Positions 13,201-25,896 of a DNA stretch of 64,000 nt are shown here, in pieces. Where the stretch lies: positions 248,001-312,000 of the forward strand of contig JAKSZU010000138.1 of NCBI GenBank assembly GCA_026018925.1, written 5' to 3'. The notes below the pieces were generated by a model. That model was not told the origin of the DNA. It made no database searches and saw only the letters and a program-made list of their open reading frames with translations. This DNA comes from Tupaia tana. Lineage: Eukaryota > Chordata > Mammalia > Scandentia > Tupaiidae. A program made the translations under genes and the position numbers. The first letter of the stretch is position 1. Every line of letters starts with the position of its first letter.

Positions 13201-14984
13201 AAATCTTCATTTCTCCTGTGCCTGAAATATCCAGTTCCCAGTATCCATGTGGATCCTTCTCAGAGAATGGCTCAACTCTCCTGCCTGGGAGAAAGGAGCA
13301 GAAGGGCTTATTAACAAAACAAAAGATGGAGCTGAGAGCCAGAGAGAAATTCTACCTTTAAAAAAATCGTAAAAAGGAAAACTTAGCAAATAAAATGAGG
13401 AGACAGGAGCAGAGAGAGACAGAGACCTCTGAGACAGAGGGACAGGGATAGAAGGCCAGAGGGGCTCCCTACCACACTAGCTTTGCTTGCTGGAGGCTGA
13501 ATTATGAGTAGAAAATCTTCATTTCTCCTGTGCCTGAAATATCTAGTTCCCAGTATCCATGTGGATACTTCTCAGACAAAGGCTCAACTCTCCTGCCTAG
13601 GAGAAAGGAGCAGAAGGGCTTATTAACAAAACAAAAGATGGAGCTGAGAGCCAGAGAGAAATTCTACCTTTAAAAAAATCGTAAAAATGAAAAATTACAA
13701 AAAAAAATGAGGAGACAGGAGCAGAGAGAGACAGAGACCTCAGAGACACAGGGACAGGGATAGAAGGCCAGAGGGGCTCCCTACCACACTAGCTTTGCTT
13801 GCTGGAGCCTGAATCATGAGTAGAAAATCTTCATTTCTCCTGTGCCTGAAATATCTAGTTCCCAGTATCCATGTGGATTCTTCTCAGAGAATGGCTCAAC
13901 TCTCCTACCTGGGAGAAAGTAGCAGAAGGGCTTATTAACAAAACAAAAGATGGAGCTGAGAGCCAGAGAGAAATTCTACCTTTAAAAAAATCGTAAAAAG
14001 GAAAAATTACCAAAAAAAATGAGGAGACAGGAGCAGAGAGAGACAGAGCCCTCAGAGACACAGGGACAGGGATTGAAGGCCAGAGGGGCTCCCTACCACA
14101 CTAGCTTTGCTTGCTGGAGGCTGAATTATGAGTAGAAAGTCTTCATTTCTCCTGTGCCTGAAATATCTACTTCCCAGTATCCATGTGGTTTCTTCTCAGA
14201 AAATGGCTCAACTCTACTGCCTGGGAGAAAGGAGCAGAAGGGCTTATTAACAAAACAAAAGATGGAGCTGAGAGCCAGAGAGAAATTCTACCTCTAAAAA
14301 AATCATAAAAATGAAAAATTACCAAAAAAAATGAGGAGACAGGAGCAGAGAGAGACAGAGACCTCATAGACACAGGGACAGGTATAGAAGGCCAGAGGGG
14401 CTCCCTACCACACTAGCTTTGCTTGCTGGAGGCAGAATTGTGAGTAGAAAATCTTCATTTCTCCTGTGGCTGAAATATCTAGTTCCCAGTATCCATGTGG
14501 ATACTTCTCAGAGAATGGCTCAACTCTCCTGCCTGGAAGAAAGGAGCAGAAGGGCTTATTAACAAAACAAAAGATGGAGCTGAGAGCCAGAGAGAAATTC
14601 TACCTTTAAAAAAATCGTAAAATGGAAAAATTACCAAAAAAATGAGGAGACAGGAGCAGAGAGAGACAGAGACCTCAGAGACACAGGGACAGGGATAGAA
14701 GGCCAGAGGGGCTCCCTAAAACACTAGCTTTGCTCACTTGAGGCTGAATTATGAGTCGAAAATCTTCATTTCTCCTTTGCCTTAACTATCTAGTTCCCAG
14801 TATCCATGTGGATTCTTCTCAGAGAATGGCTCAAATCTCCTGCCTGGGAGAAAGGAGCAGAAGGGCTTATTAACAAAACAAAAGATGGAGCTGAGAGCCA
14901 GAGAGAAATTCTACCTTTAAAAAAATCATAAAAAGGAAAAATTAACAAAAAAAAAAAATGGGAAGACAGGAGCAGAGGGAGACA
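10300..14984 (+). repeat. HOR-A copy 3, rearranged (15 monomers)
   Basis: Monomers 34-48 follow HOR-A types 12, 13, 14, 15, 16-left, 16-right, 17, 6, 7, 8, 9, 10, 11, 13, 14. The two parents of the chimeric monomer 16 are separate here (11550-11861 and 11862-12172). Type 12 is skipped between monomers 46 and 47. The copy therefore differs from copy 1 by one gained or retained monomer and one lost monomer. Confidence 0.84.
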
Positions 14985-17900
14985 GAGACGTCAGAGACAC
15001 AGGGACAGGGATAGAAGGCCAGAGGGGCTCCCTACCACACTAGGTTTGCTTGCTGGAGGCTGAATTATGAGTAGAAAATCTTCATTTCTCCTGTGCCTGA
15101 AATATCTACTTCCCAGTATCCATGTGGATTCTTCTCAGAGAATGGCTCAACTCTCCTTACTGGGAGAAAGGAGCAGAAGGGCTTATTAACAAAACAAAAG
15201 ATGGAGCTGAGAGCCAGAGAGAAATTCTACCTTTAAAAAAATCGTAAAAAGGAAAACTTAGCAAATAAAATGAGGAGACAGGAGCAGGGAGAGACAGAGA
15301 ACTCTGAGACACAGGGACAGGGATAGAAGGCCAGAGGGGCTCCCTACCACACTAGCTTTGCTTGCTGGAGGCTGAATTATGAGTAGAAAATCTTCATTTC
15401 TCCTGTGCCTGAAATATCTAGTTCCCAGTATCCATGTGGATACTTCTCAGAGAATGGCTCAACTCTCCTGCCTAGGAGAAAGGAGCAGAAGGGCTTATTA
15501 ACAAAACAAAAGATGGAGCTGAGAGCCAGAGAGAAATTCTACCTTTAAAAAAATCGTAAAAATGAAAAATTACCAAAAAAAATGAGGAGACAGGAGCAGA
15601 GAGAGACAAAGACCTCAGAGACACAGGGACAGGGATAGAAGGCCAGAGGGGCTCCCTACCACACTAGCTTTGCTTGCTGGAGCCTGAAGTATGAGTAGAA
15701 AATCTTCATTTCTCCTGTGCCTGAAATATCTAGTTCCCAGTATCCATGTTGATTCTTCTCAGAGAATGGCTCAACTCTCCTACCTGGGAGAAAGGAGCAG
15801 AAGGGCTTATTAACAAAACAAAAGATGGAGCTGAGAGCCAGAGAGAAATTCTACCTTTAAAAAAATCGTAAAAAGGAAAAATTACCAAAAAAATGAGGAG
15901 ACAGGAGCAGAGAGAGACAGAAACCTCAGAGACACAGGGACAGGGATAGAAGGCCAAAGGGGCTCCCTACCCCAATAGCTTTGCTTGCTGGAGGCTGAAT
16001 TATGAGTAGAAAGTCTTCATTTCTCCTGTGCCTGAAATATCTACTTCCAAGTATCCATGTGGTTTCTTCTCAGAGAATGGCTCAACTCTCCTGCCTGGGA
16101 GAAAGGAGCAGAAGGGCTTATTAACAAAACAAAAGATGGAGCTGAGAGCCAGAGAGAAATTCTACCTTTAAAAAAATCGTAAAAAGGAAAAATTACCAAA
16201 AAAATGAGGAGACAGGAGCAGAGAGAGACAGAGACCTCAGAGACACAAGAACAGGGATAGAAGGCCAGAGGGGCTCCCTACCACACTAGCTTTGCTTGCT
16301 GGAGGCGGAATTATGAGTAGAAAATCTTCATTTCTCCTGTGCCTGAAATATCTAGTTCCCAGTATCCATGTGGATTCTTCTCGGAGAATGGCTCAACTCT
16401 CCTGCCTGGGAGAAAGGAGCAGAAGTGCTTATTAACAAAACAAAAGATGGAGCTGAGAGCCAGAGAGAAATTCTACCTTTAAAAAAATCATAAAAAGGAA
16501 AAATTACCAAAAAAAATGAGAAGACAGGAGCAGAGAGAGACAGAGACGTCAGAGACACAGGGACAGGGATAGAAGGCCAGAGGGGCTCCCTACCACACTA
16601 GCTTTGCTTGCTGGAGGCTGAATTATGAGTAGAAAATCTTCATTTCTCCTGTACCTGAAATATCTACTTCCCAGTATCCATGTGGATTCTTCTCAGAGAA
16701 TGGCTCAACTCTCCTTCCTGGGAGAAAGGAGCAGAAGGGCTTATTAATAAAACAAAAGATGGAGCTGAGAGCCAGAGAGAAATTCTACCTTTAAAAAAAT
16801 CGTAAAAAGGAAAACTTAGCAAATAAAATGAGGAGACAGGAGCAGGGAGAGACAGAGAACTCTGAGACACAGGGACAGGCATAGAAGGCCAGAGGGGCTC
16901 CCTACCACACTAGCTTTGCTTGCTGGAGGCTGAATTATGAGTAGAAAATCTTCATTTCTCCTGTGCCTGAAATATCTAGTTCCCAGTATCCATGTGGATT
17001 CTTCTCAGAGAATGGCTCAACTCTCCTGCCTGGGAGAAAGGAGCAGAAGTGCTTATTAACAAAACAAAAGATGGAGCTGAGAGCCAGAGAGAAATTCTAC
17101 CTTTAAAAAAATCATAAAAAGGAAAAATTACCAAAAATATGAGAAGACAGGAGCAGAGAGAGACAGAGACGTCAGAGACACAGGGACAGGGATAGAAGGC
17201 CAGAGGGGCTCCCTACCACACTAGCTTTGCTTGCTGGAGGCTGAATTATGAGTAGAAAATCTTCATTTCTCCTGTGCCTGAAATATCTAGTTCCCAGTAT
17301 CCATGTGGATTCTTCTCAGAGAATGGCTCAACTCTCCGTCCTGGGAGAAAGGAGCAGAAGGGCTGATTAACAAAACAAAAGATGGAGCTGAGAACCAGAG
17401 AGAAATTCTACCTTTAAAAATATCGTAAAGAGGAAGAATTACCAAAAAAATGAGGAGACAGGAGCAGAGAGAGACAGAGACCTCAGAGACACAGGGACAG
17501 GGATAGAAGCCCAGAGGGGCTCCCTACCACACTAGCTTTGCTTGCTGGAGGCTGAATTATGAGTAGGAAATCTTCATTTCTCCTGTGCCTGAAATATCTA
17601 GTTCCCAGTATCCATGTGGATACTTCTCAGAGAATGGCTCAACTCTCCTGCCTGGGAGAAAGGAGCAGAAGGGCTTATTAACAAAACAAAAGATGGAGCT
17701 GAGAGCCAGAGAGAAATTCTACCTTTAAAAAAATCGTAAAAAGGAAAAATTACCAAAAAAAATGAGGAGACTGGAGCAGAGAGAGACAGAGACCTCAGAG
17801 ACACAGGGACAGGGAAAGAAGGCCAGAGGGGCTCCCTACCACACTAGCTTTGCTTGCTGGAGGCGGAATTATGAGTAGAAAATCTTCATTTCTCCTGTGC

Positions 17901-18724
17901 CTGAAATATCTAGTTCCCAGTATCCATATGGATTCTTCTCAGAGAATGGCTCAACTCTCCTGCCTGGGAGAAAGGAGCAGAAGGGCTTATTAACAAAACA
18001 AAAGATGGAGCTGAGAGCCAGAGAGAAATTCTACCTTTAAAAAAATCGTAAAATCGAAAAATTACCAAAAAAATTGAGGAGACAGGAGCAGAGAGAGACA
18101 GAGACCTCAGAGACACAGGGACAGGGATAGAAGGCCAGACGGGCTCCCTACCACACTAGCTTTGCTTGCCGGAGGCTGAATTATGAGTAGAAAATCTTCA
18201 TTTCTCCTGTGCCTGAAATATCTAGTTCCAGTATCCATGTGGATCCTTCTCAGAGAATGGCTCAACTCTCCTGCCTGAGAGAAAGGAGCAGAAGGGCGTA
18301 TTAACAAAACAAAAGATGGAGCTGAGAGCCAGAGAGAAATTCTACCTTTAAAAAAATCGTAAAAATGAAAAATTACCAAAAATATGGGGAGATAGGAGCA
18401 GAGAGAGACAGAGAACTCAGAGACACAGGGACAGGGAAAGAAGGCCAGAGGGGCTACCTACCACACTAGCTTTGCTTGCTGGAGGCGGAATTATGAGTAG
18501 AAAATCCTCATTTCTCCTGTGCCTGAAATATCTAGTTCCCAGTATCCATGTGGATTCTTCTCAGAGAATGGCTCAACTCTCCTGCCTGGGAGAAAGGAGC
18601 AGAAGGGCTTATTAACAAAACAAAAGATGGAGCTGAGAGCCAGAGAGAAATTCTACCTTTAAAAAAATCATAAAAAGGAAAAATTAACAAAAAAAAAATG
18701 GGAAGACAGGAGCAGAGGGAGACA
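14985..18724 (+). repeat. HOR-B copy 1 (12 monomers, 3740 bp)
   Basis: The copy begins with a chimeric monomer (49: ccttactggg left half, cttagcaaataaaatg right half). It then has the B-type series 50-56, the variant taggaaatcttc (57), tatccatatgg (58), gccggaggctg with gttccagtatcc (59) and a second chimeric monomer (60). The whole unit is repeated immediately downstream. Differences seen by eye between the copies are few: gtttccaagtatcc-type versus cccag at 16051/19791, agaaacc versus agagacc near 15921/19661, aaatcgaaa versus aaatggaaa near 18056/21796, and A-run lengths. Confidence 0.92.
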
Positions 18725-21700
18725 GAGACGTCAGAGACACAGGGACAGGGATAGAAGGCCAGAGGGGCTCCCTACCACACTAGGTTTGCTTGCTGGAGGC
18801 TGAATTATGAGTAGAAAATCTTCATTTCTCCTGTGCCTGAAATATCTACTTCCCAGTATCCATGTGGATTCTTCTCAGAGAATGGCTCAACTCTCCTTAC
18901 TGGGAGAAAGGAGCAGAAGGGCTTATTAACAAAACAAAAGATGGAGCTGAGAGCCAGAGAGAAATTCTACCTTTAAAAAAATCGTAAAAAGGAAAACTTA
19001 GCAAATAAAATGAGGAGACAGGAGCAGGGAGAGACAGAGAACTCTGAGACACAGGGACAGGGATAGAAGGCCAGAGGGGCTCCCTACCACACTAGCTTTG
19101 CTTGCTGGAGGCTGAATTATGAGTAGAAAATCTTCATTTCTCCTGTGCCTGAAATATCTAGTTCCCAGTATCCATGTGGATACTTCTCAGAGAATGGCTC
19201 AACTCTCCTGCCTAGGAGAAAGGAGCAGAAGGGCTTATTAACAAAACAAAAGATGGAGCTGAGAGCCAGAGAGAAATTCTACCTTTAAAAAAATCGTAAA
19301 AATGAAAAATTACCAAAAAAAATGAGGAGACAGGAGCAGAGAGAGACAAAGACCTCAGAGACACAGGGACAGGGATAGAAGGCCAGAGGGGCTCCCTACC
19401 ACACTAGCTTTGCTTGCTGGAGCCTGAAGTATGAGTAGAAAATCTTCATTTCTCCTGTGCCTGAAATATCTAGTTCCCAGTATCCATGTTGATTCTTCTC
19501 AGAGAATGGCTCAACTCTCCTACCTGGGAGAAAGGAGCAGAAGGGCTTATTAACAAAACAAAAGATGGAGCTGAGAGCCAGAGAGAAATTCTACCTTTAA
19601 AAAAATCGTAAAAAGGAAAAATTACCAAAAAAATGAGGAGACAGGAGCAGAGAGAGACAGAGACCTCAGAGACACAGGGACAGGGATAGAAGGCCAAAGG
19701 GGCTCCCTACCCCAATAGCTTTGCTTGCTGGAGGCTGAATTATGAGTAGAAAGTCTTCATTTCTCCTGTGCCTGAAATATCTACTTCCCAGTATCCATGT
19801 GGTTTCTTCTCAGAGAATGGCTCAACTCTCCTGCCTGGGAGAAAGGAGCAGAAGGGCTTATTAACAAAACAAAAGATGGAGCTGAGAGCCAGAGAGAAAT
19901 TCTACCTTTAAAAAAATCGTAAAAAGGAAAAATTACCAAAAAAATGAGGAGACAGGAGCAGAGAGAGACAGAGACCTCAGAGACACAAGAACAGGGATAG
20001 AAGGCCAGAGGGGCTCCCTACCACACTAGCTTTGCTTGCTGGAGGCGGAATTATGAGTAGAAAATCTTCATTTCTCCTGTGCCTGAAATATCTAGTTCCC
20101 AGTATCCATGTGGATTCTTCTCGGAGAATGGCTCAACTCTCCTGCCTGGGAGAAAGGAGCAGAAGTGCTTATTAACAAAACAAAAGATGGAGCTGAGAGC
20201 CAGAGAGAAATTCTACCTTTAAAAAAATCATAAAAAGGAAAAATTACCAAAAAAAATGAGAAGACAGGAGCAGAGAGAGACAGAGACGTCAGAGACACAG
20301 GGACAGGGATAGAAGGCCAGAGGGGCTCCCTACCACACTAGCTTTGCTTGCTGGAGGCTGAATTATGAGTAGAAAATCTTCATTTCTCCTGTACCTGAAA
20401 TATCTACTTCCCAGTATCCATGTGGATTCTTCTCAGAGAATGGCTCAACTCTCCTTCCTGGGAGAAAGGAGCAGAAGGGCTTATTAATAAAACAAAAGAT
20501 GGAGCTGAGAGCCAGAGAGAAATTCTACCTTTAAAAAAAATCGTAAAAAGGAAAACTTAGCAAATAAAATGAGGAGACAGGAGCAGGGAGAGACAGAGAA
20601 CTCTGAGACACAGGGACAGGCATAGAAGGCCAGAGGGGCTCCCTACCACACTAGCTTTGCTTGCTGGAGGCTGAATTATGAGTAGAAAATCTTCATTTCT
20701 CCTGTGCCTGAAATATCTAGTTCCCAGTATCCATGTGGATTCTTCTCAGAGAATGGCTCAACTCTCCTGCCTGGGAGAAAGGAGCAGAAGTGCTTATTAA
20801 CAAAACAAAAGATGGAGCTGAGAGCCAGAGAGAAATTCTACCTTTAAAAAAATCATAAAAAGGAAAAATTACCAAAAATATGAGAAGACAGGAGCAGAGA
20901 GAGACAGAGACGTCAGAGACACAGGGACAGGGATAGAAGGCCAGAGGGGCTCCCTACCACACTAGCTTTGCTTGCTGGAGGCTGAATTATGAGTAGAAAA
21001 TCTTCATTTCTCCTGTGCCTGAAATATCTAGTTCCCAGTATCCATGTGGATTCTTCTCAGAGAATGGCTCAACTCTCCGTCCTGGGAGAAAGGAGCAGAA
21101 GGGCTGATTAACAAAACAAAAGATGGAGCTGAGAACCAGAGAGAAATTCTACCTTTAAAAATATCGTAAAGAGGAAGAATTACCAAAAAAATGAGGAGAC
21201 AGGAGCAGAGAGAGACAGAGACCTCAGAGACACAGGGACAGGGATAGAAGCCCAGAGGGGCTCCCTACCACACTAGCTTTGCTTGCTGGAGGCTGAATTA
21301 TGAGTAGGAAATCTTCATTTCTCCTGTGCCTGAAATATCTAGTTCCCAGTATCCATGTGGATACTTCTCAGAGAATGGCTCAACTCTCCTGCCTGGGAGA
21401 AAGGAGCAGAAGGGCTTATTAACAAAACAAAAGATGGAGCTGAGAGCCAGAGAGAAATTCTACCTTTAAAAAAATCGTAAAAAGGAAAAATTACCAAAAA
21501 AAATGAGGAGACTGGAGCAGAGAGAGACAGAGACCTCAGAGACACAGGGACAGGGAAAGAAGGCCAGAGGGGCTCCCTACCACACTAGCTTTGCTTGCTG
21601 GAGGCGGAATTATGAGTAGAAAATCTTCATTTCTCCTGTGCCTGAAATATCTAGTTCCCAGTATCCATATGGATTCTTCTCAGAGAATGGCTCAACTCTC

Positions 21701-22463
21701 CTGCCTGGGAGAAAGGAGCAGAAGGGCTTATTAACAAAACAAAAGATGGAGCTGAGAGCCAGAGAGAAATTCTACCTTTAAAAAAATCGTAAAATGGAAA
21801 AATTACCAAAAAAATTGAGGAGACAGGAGCAGAGAGAGACAGAGACCTCAGAGACACAGGGACAGGGATAGAAGGCCAGACGGGCTCCCTACCACACTAG
21901 CTTTGCTTGCCGGAGGCTGAATTATGAGTAGAAAATCTTCATTTCTCCTGTGCCTGAAATATCTAGTTCCAGTATCCATGTGGATCCTTCTCAGAGAATG
22001 GCTCAACTCTCCTGCCTGAGAGAAAGGAGCAGAAGGGCGTATTAACAAAACAAAAGATGGAGCTGAGAGCCAGAGAGAAATTCTACCTTTAAAAAAATCG
22101 TAAAAATGAAAAATTACCAAAAATATGGGGAGATAGGAGCAGAGAGAGACAGAGAACTCAGAGACACAGGGACAGGGAAAGAAGGCCAGAGGGGCTACCT
22201 ACCACACTAGCTTTGCTTGCTGGAGGCGGAATTATGAGTAGAAAATCCTCATTTCTCCTGTGCCTGAAATATCTAGTTCCCAGTATCCATGTGGATTCTT
22301 CTCAGAGAATGGCTCAACTCTCCTGCCTGGGAGAAAGGAGCAGAAGTGCTTATTAACAAAACAAAAGATGGAGCTGAGAGCCAGAGAGAAATTCTACCTT
22401 TAAAAAAATCGTAAAAAGGAAAAAATACCAAAAAAAATGAGGAGACAGGAGCATAGAAAGACA
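18725..22463 (+). repeat. HOR-B copy 2 (12 monomers, 3739 bp)
   Basis: This is a near-identical tandem copy of 14985-18724. Similarity runs through to the middle of monomer 72 (about 22340). There copy 1 changes into HOR-A-like sequence (atcataaaaagg, ttaacaaaa, gagggagac), while copy 2 continues into a different right half (agaagtgctt, aaaaaatacc). The break point is inside a monomer and keeps the 312-bp register. Confidence 0.92.
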
Positions 22464-25400
22464 GAGACCTCAGAGACACAGGGATAGGGATAGAAGGCCA
22501 GAGGGGCTCCCTACCACACTAGCTTTGCTTGCTGGAGGCTGAATTATGAGTAGGAAATCTTCATTTCTCCTGTGCCTGAAATATGTAGTTCCCAGTATCC
22601 ATGTGGATACTTCTCAGAGAATGGCTCAACTCTCCTGCCTGGGAGAAAGGAGCAGAAGTGCTTATTAACAAAACAAAAGATGGAGCTGAGAGCAAGAGAG
22701 AAATTCTACCTTTAAAAAATCGTAAAAAGGAAAAATTACCCAAAAAATGAGAAGATAATAGCAGAGAGAGACAGAGACCTCAGAGACACAGGGACAGGTA
22801 TAGAAGGCCAGAGGGGCTCCCTACCACACTAGCTTTGCTTGCTGGAGGATGAATTATGAGTAGAAAATCTTCATTTCTCCTGTGCCTGAAATATCTAGTT
22901 CCCAGTATCCATGTGGATACTTCTCAGAGAATGGCTCAACTCTCCTGCCTGGGAGAAAGGAGCAGAAGGGCTTATTAACAAAACAAAAGATGGAGCTGAG
23001 AGCCAGAGAGAAATTCTACCTTTAAAAAAATCGTAAAAAGGAAAAATTACCAAAAAAAATGAGGAGACTGGAGCAGAGAGAGACAGAGACCTCAGAGACA
23101 CAGGGACAGGGAAAGAAGGCCAGAGGGGCTCCCTACCACACTAGCTTTGCTTGCTGGAGGCTGAATTATGAGTAGAAAATCTTCATTTCTCCTGTGCCTG
23201 AAATATCTAGTTCCCAGGATCCACGTGGATTCTTCTCAGAGAATGGTTCAACTCTCCTGCCTGGGAGAAAGGAACAGAAGGGCTTATTAACAAAACAAAA
23301 GACGGAGTTGAAAGCCAGAGAGAAATTCTACCTTTAAAAAAATCGTAAAAAGGAAAAATTACCAAAAAAAAAATGAGGAGACGGGAGCAGAGAGAGACAG
23401 AGACCTCAGAGACACAGGGACAGGGATAGAAGGCCAGAGGGGCTCCCTACCACACTAGCTTTGCTTGCTGGAGGCTGAATTATGAGTAGAAAATCCTCAT
23501 TTCTCCTGTGCCTGAAATATCTCGTTCCCAGCATCCATGTGGATTCTTCTCAGAGAATGGCTCAACTCTCCTGCCTGGGAGAAAGGAGCAGAAGGGCTTA
23601 TTAACAAAACAAAAGATGGAGCTGAGAGCCAGAGAGAAATTCTACCTTTAAAAAAATCGTTAAAATGAAAAATTACCAAAAAATATGAGGAGACAGGATC
23701 AGAGAGAGACAGAGACCTCAGAGACACAGGGACAGGGATAGAAGGCCAGAGGGGCTCCCTACCACACTAGCTTTGATTGCTGGAGGCTGAATTATGAGTA
23801 GAAAATTTTCATTTCTTCTGTGCCTGAAATATCTAGTTCCCAGTATTCTTGTAGATTCTTCTCAGAGAATGGCTCAACTCTCCTGCCTGGGAGAAAGGAG
23901 CAGAAGGGCTTATTAACAAAACAAAGATCGAGCTGAGAGCCAGAGAGAAATTCTACCTTTAAAAAAATCGTAAAATGGAAAAAGTACCAAAAAAATATGA
24001 GGAGACAGGAGCAGAGAGAGACAGAGACCTCAGAGACACAGGGACAGGGATAAAAGGCCAGAAGGGCTCCCTACCACACTAGCTTTGCTTGCTGGAGGCT
24101 GAATTATGAGTAGAAAATCTTCATTTCTCCTGTGCCTGAAATATCTAGTTCCCAGTATCCATGTGGATTCTTCGCAGAGAATGGCTCAACTCTCCTGCCT
24201 GGGAGAAAGGAGCAGAAGGGCTTATTAACAAAACAAAAGATGGAGCTGAGAGACAGAGAGAAATTCTACCTTTAAAAAATCGTAAAAAGGAAAAATTACC
24301 AAAAAAAATTAGGAGACAGGAGCAGAGAGAGACAGAGACCTCAGAGACACAGGGACAGGGATAGAAGACCAGAGGGGATCCCTACCACACTAGCTTTGCT
24401 TGCTGGAGGCTGAATTATGAGTAGAAAATCTTCATTTTTCCTGTGCCTGAAATATCTAGTTCCCAGTGTCCATGTGGATTCTTCTCAGAGAATGGCTCAA
24501 CTCTCCTGCCTGGGAGAAAGGAGCAGAAGGGCTTATTAACAAAACAAAAGATGGAGCTGAGAGCCAGAGAGAAATTCTACCTTTAAAAAAATCGTAAAAA
24601 GGAAAAATTACCAAAAATATGAGGAGACAGGAGCAGAGAGTGACAGAGACCTCAGAGACACAGGGAAAGGGATAGAAGGCCAGAGGGGCTCCCTACCACA
24701 CTAGCTTTGCTTGCTGGAGGCTGAATTATGAGTAGAAAATCTTCATTTCTCCTGTGCCTGAAATATCTATTTCCCAGTATACATGTGGATCCTTCTCAGA
24801 GAATGGCTCAACTCTCCTGCCTGGGAGAAAGGAGCAGAAGGGCTTATTAACAAAACAAAGATGGAGCTGAGAGCCAGAGAGAAATTCTACCTTTAAAAAA
24901 ATCGTAAAATGGAAAAATTACCAAAAAAATATGAGGAGACAGGAACAGAGAGAGACAGAGGCCTCAGAGACACAGGGACAGGGATAAAAGGCCAGAGCGG
25001 CTCCCTACCACACTAGCTTTGCTTGCTGGAGGCTGACTTATGAGTAGAAAATCATCATTTCTCCTGTGCCTGAAATATCTAGTTCCCAGTATCCATGTGG
25101 ATTCTTCTCAGAGAATGGCTCAACTCTCCTGCCTGGGAGAAAGGAGCAGAAGTGCTTATTAACAAAACAAAAGATGGAGCTGAGAGCAAGAGAGAAATTC
25201 TACCTTTAAAAAAATCGTAAAAAGGAAAAATTACCCCAAAAAAATGAGAAGATAGGAGCAGAGAGAGACAGAGACCTCAGAGACACAGGGACAGGGATAG
25301 AAGGCCAGAGGGGCTCCCTACCACACTAGCTTTGCTTGCTGGAGGCTGAATTATGAGTAGAAAATCTTCATTTCTCCGGTGCCTGAAATATCTAGTTCCC

Positions 25401-25896
25401 AGTATCCATGTGGATACTTCTCAGAGAATGGCTCAACTCTCCTGCCTGGGAGAAAGGAGCAGAAGGGCTTATTAACAAAACAAAAGATGGAGCTGAGAGC
25501 CAGAGAGAAATTCTACCTTTAAAAAAATCGTAAAATGGAAAAATTACCAAAAAAATATGAGGAGACAGGAGCAGAGAGAGACAGAGACCTCAGAGACACA
25601 GGGACAGGGATAAAAGGCCAGAGGGGCTCCCTACCACACTAGCTTTGCTTGCTGGAGGCTGAATTATGAGTAGAAAATCATCATTTCTCCTGTGCCTGAA
25701 ATATCTAGTTCCCAGTATCCATGTGGATTCTTCGCAGAGAATGGCTCAACTCTCCTGCCTGGGAGAAAGGAGCAGAAGGGCTTATTAACAAAACAAAAGA
25801 TGGAGCTGAGAGCCAGAGAGAAATTCTACCTTTAAAAAAATCGTAAAAAGGAAAAATTACCAAAAAAAAATGAGGAGACAAGACCAGAGAGAGACA
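22464..25896 (+). repeat. Heterogeneous monomers 73-83
   Basis: Eleven monomers show no clear tandem higher-order period. They include the second copy of the early cassette dimer (23400-24023) and one monomer with the perfect CACGTG palindrome (23219-23230). Variants aaagatcgagc, ttcgcagag and gataaaaggcc recur in scattered positions. I see nothing but satellite sequence. Confidence 0.85.
23400..24023 (+). repeat. Cassette dimer, copy 2
   Basis: It shares the gcatcc, tctcgttccc, ttttcatttct and aacaaagatcgagc variants with 314-937, 74 monomers (23086 bp) away. It differs at a few sites, such as tattcttgtag for tatccatgtag. Confidence 0.8.
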
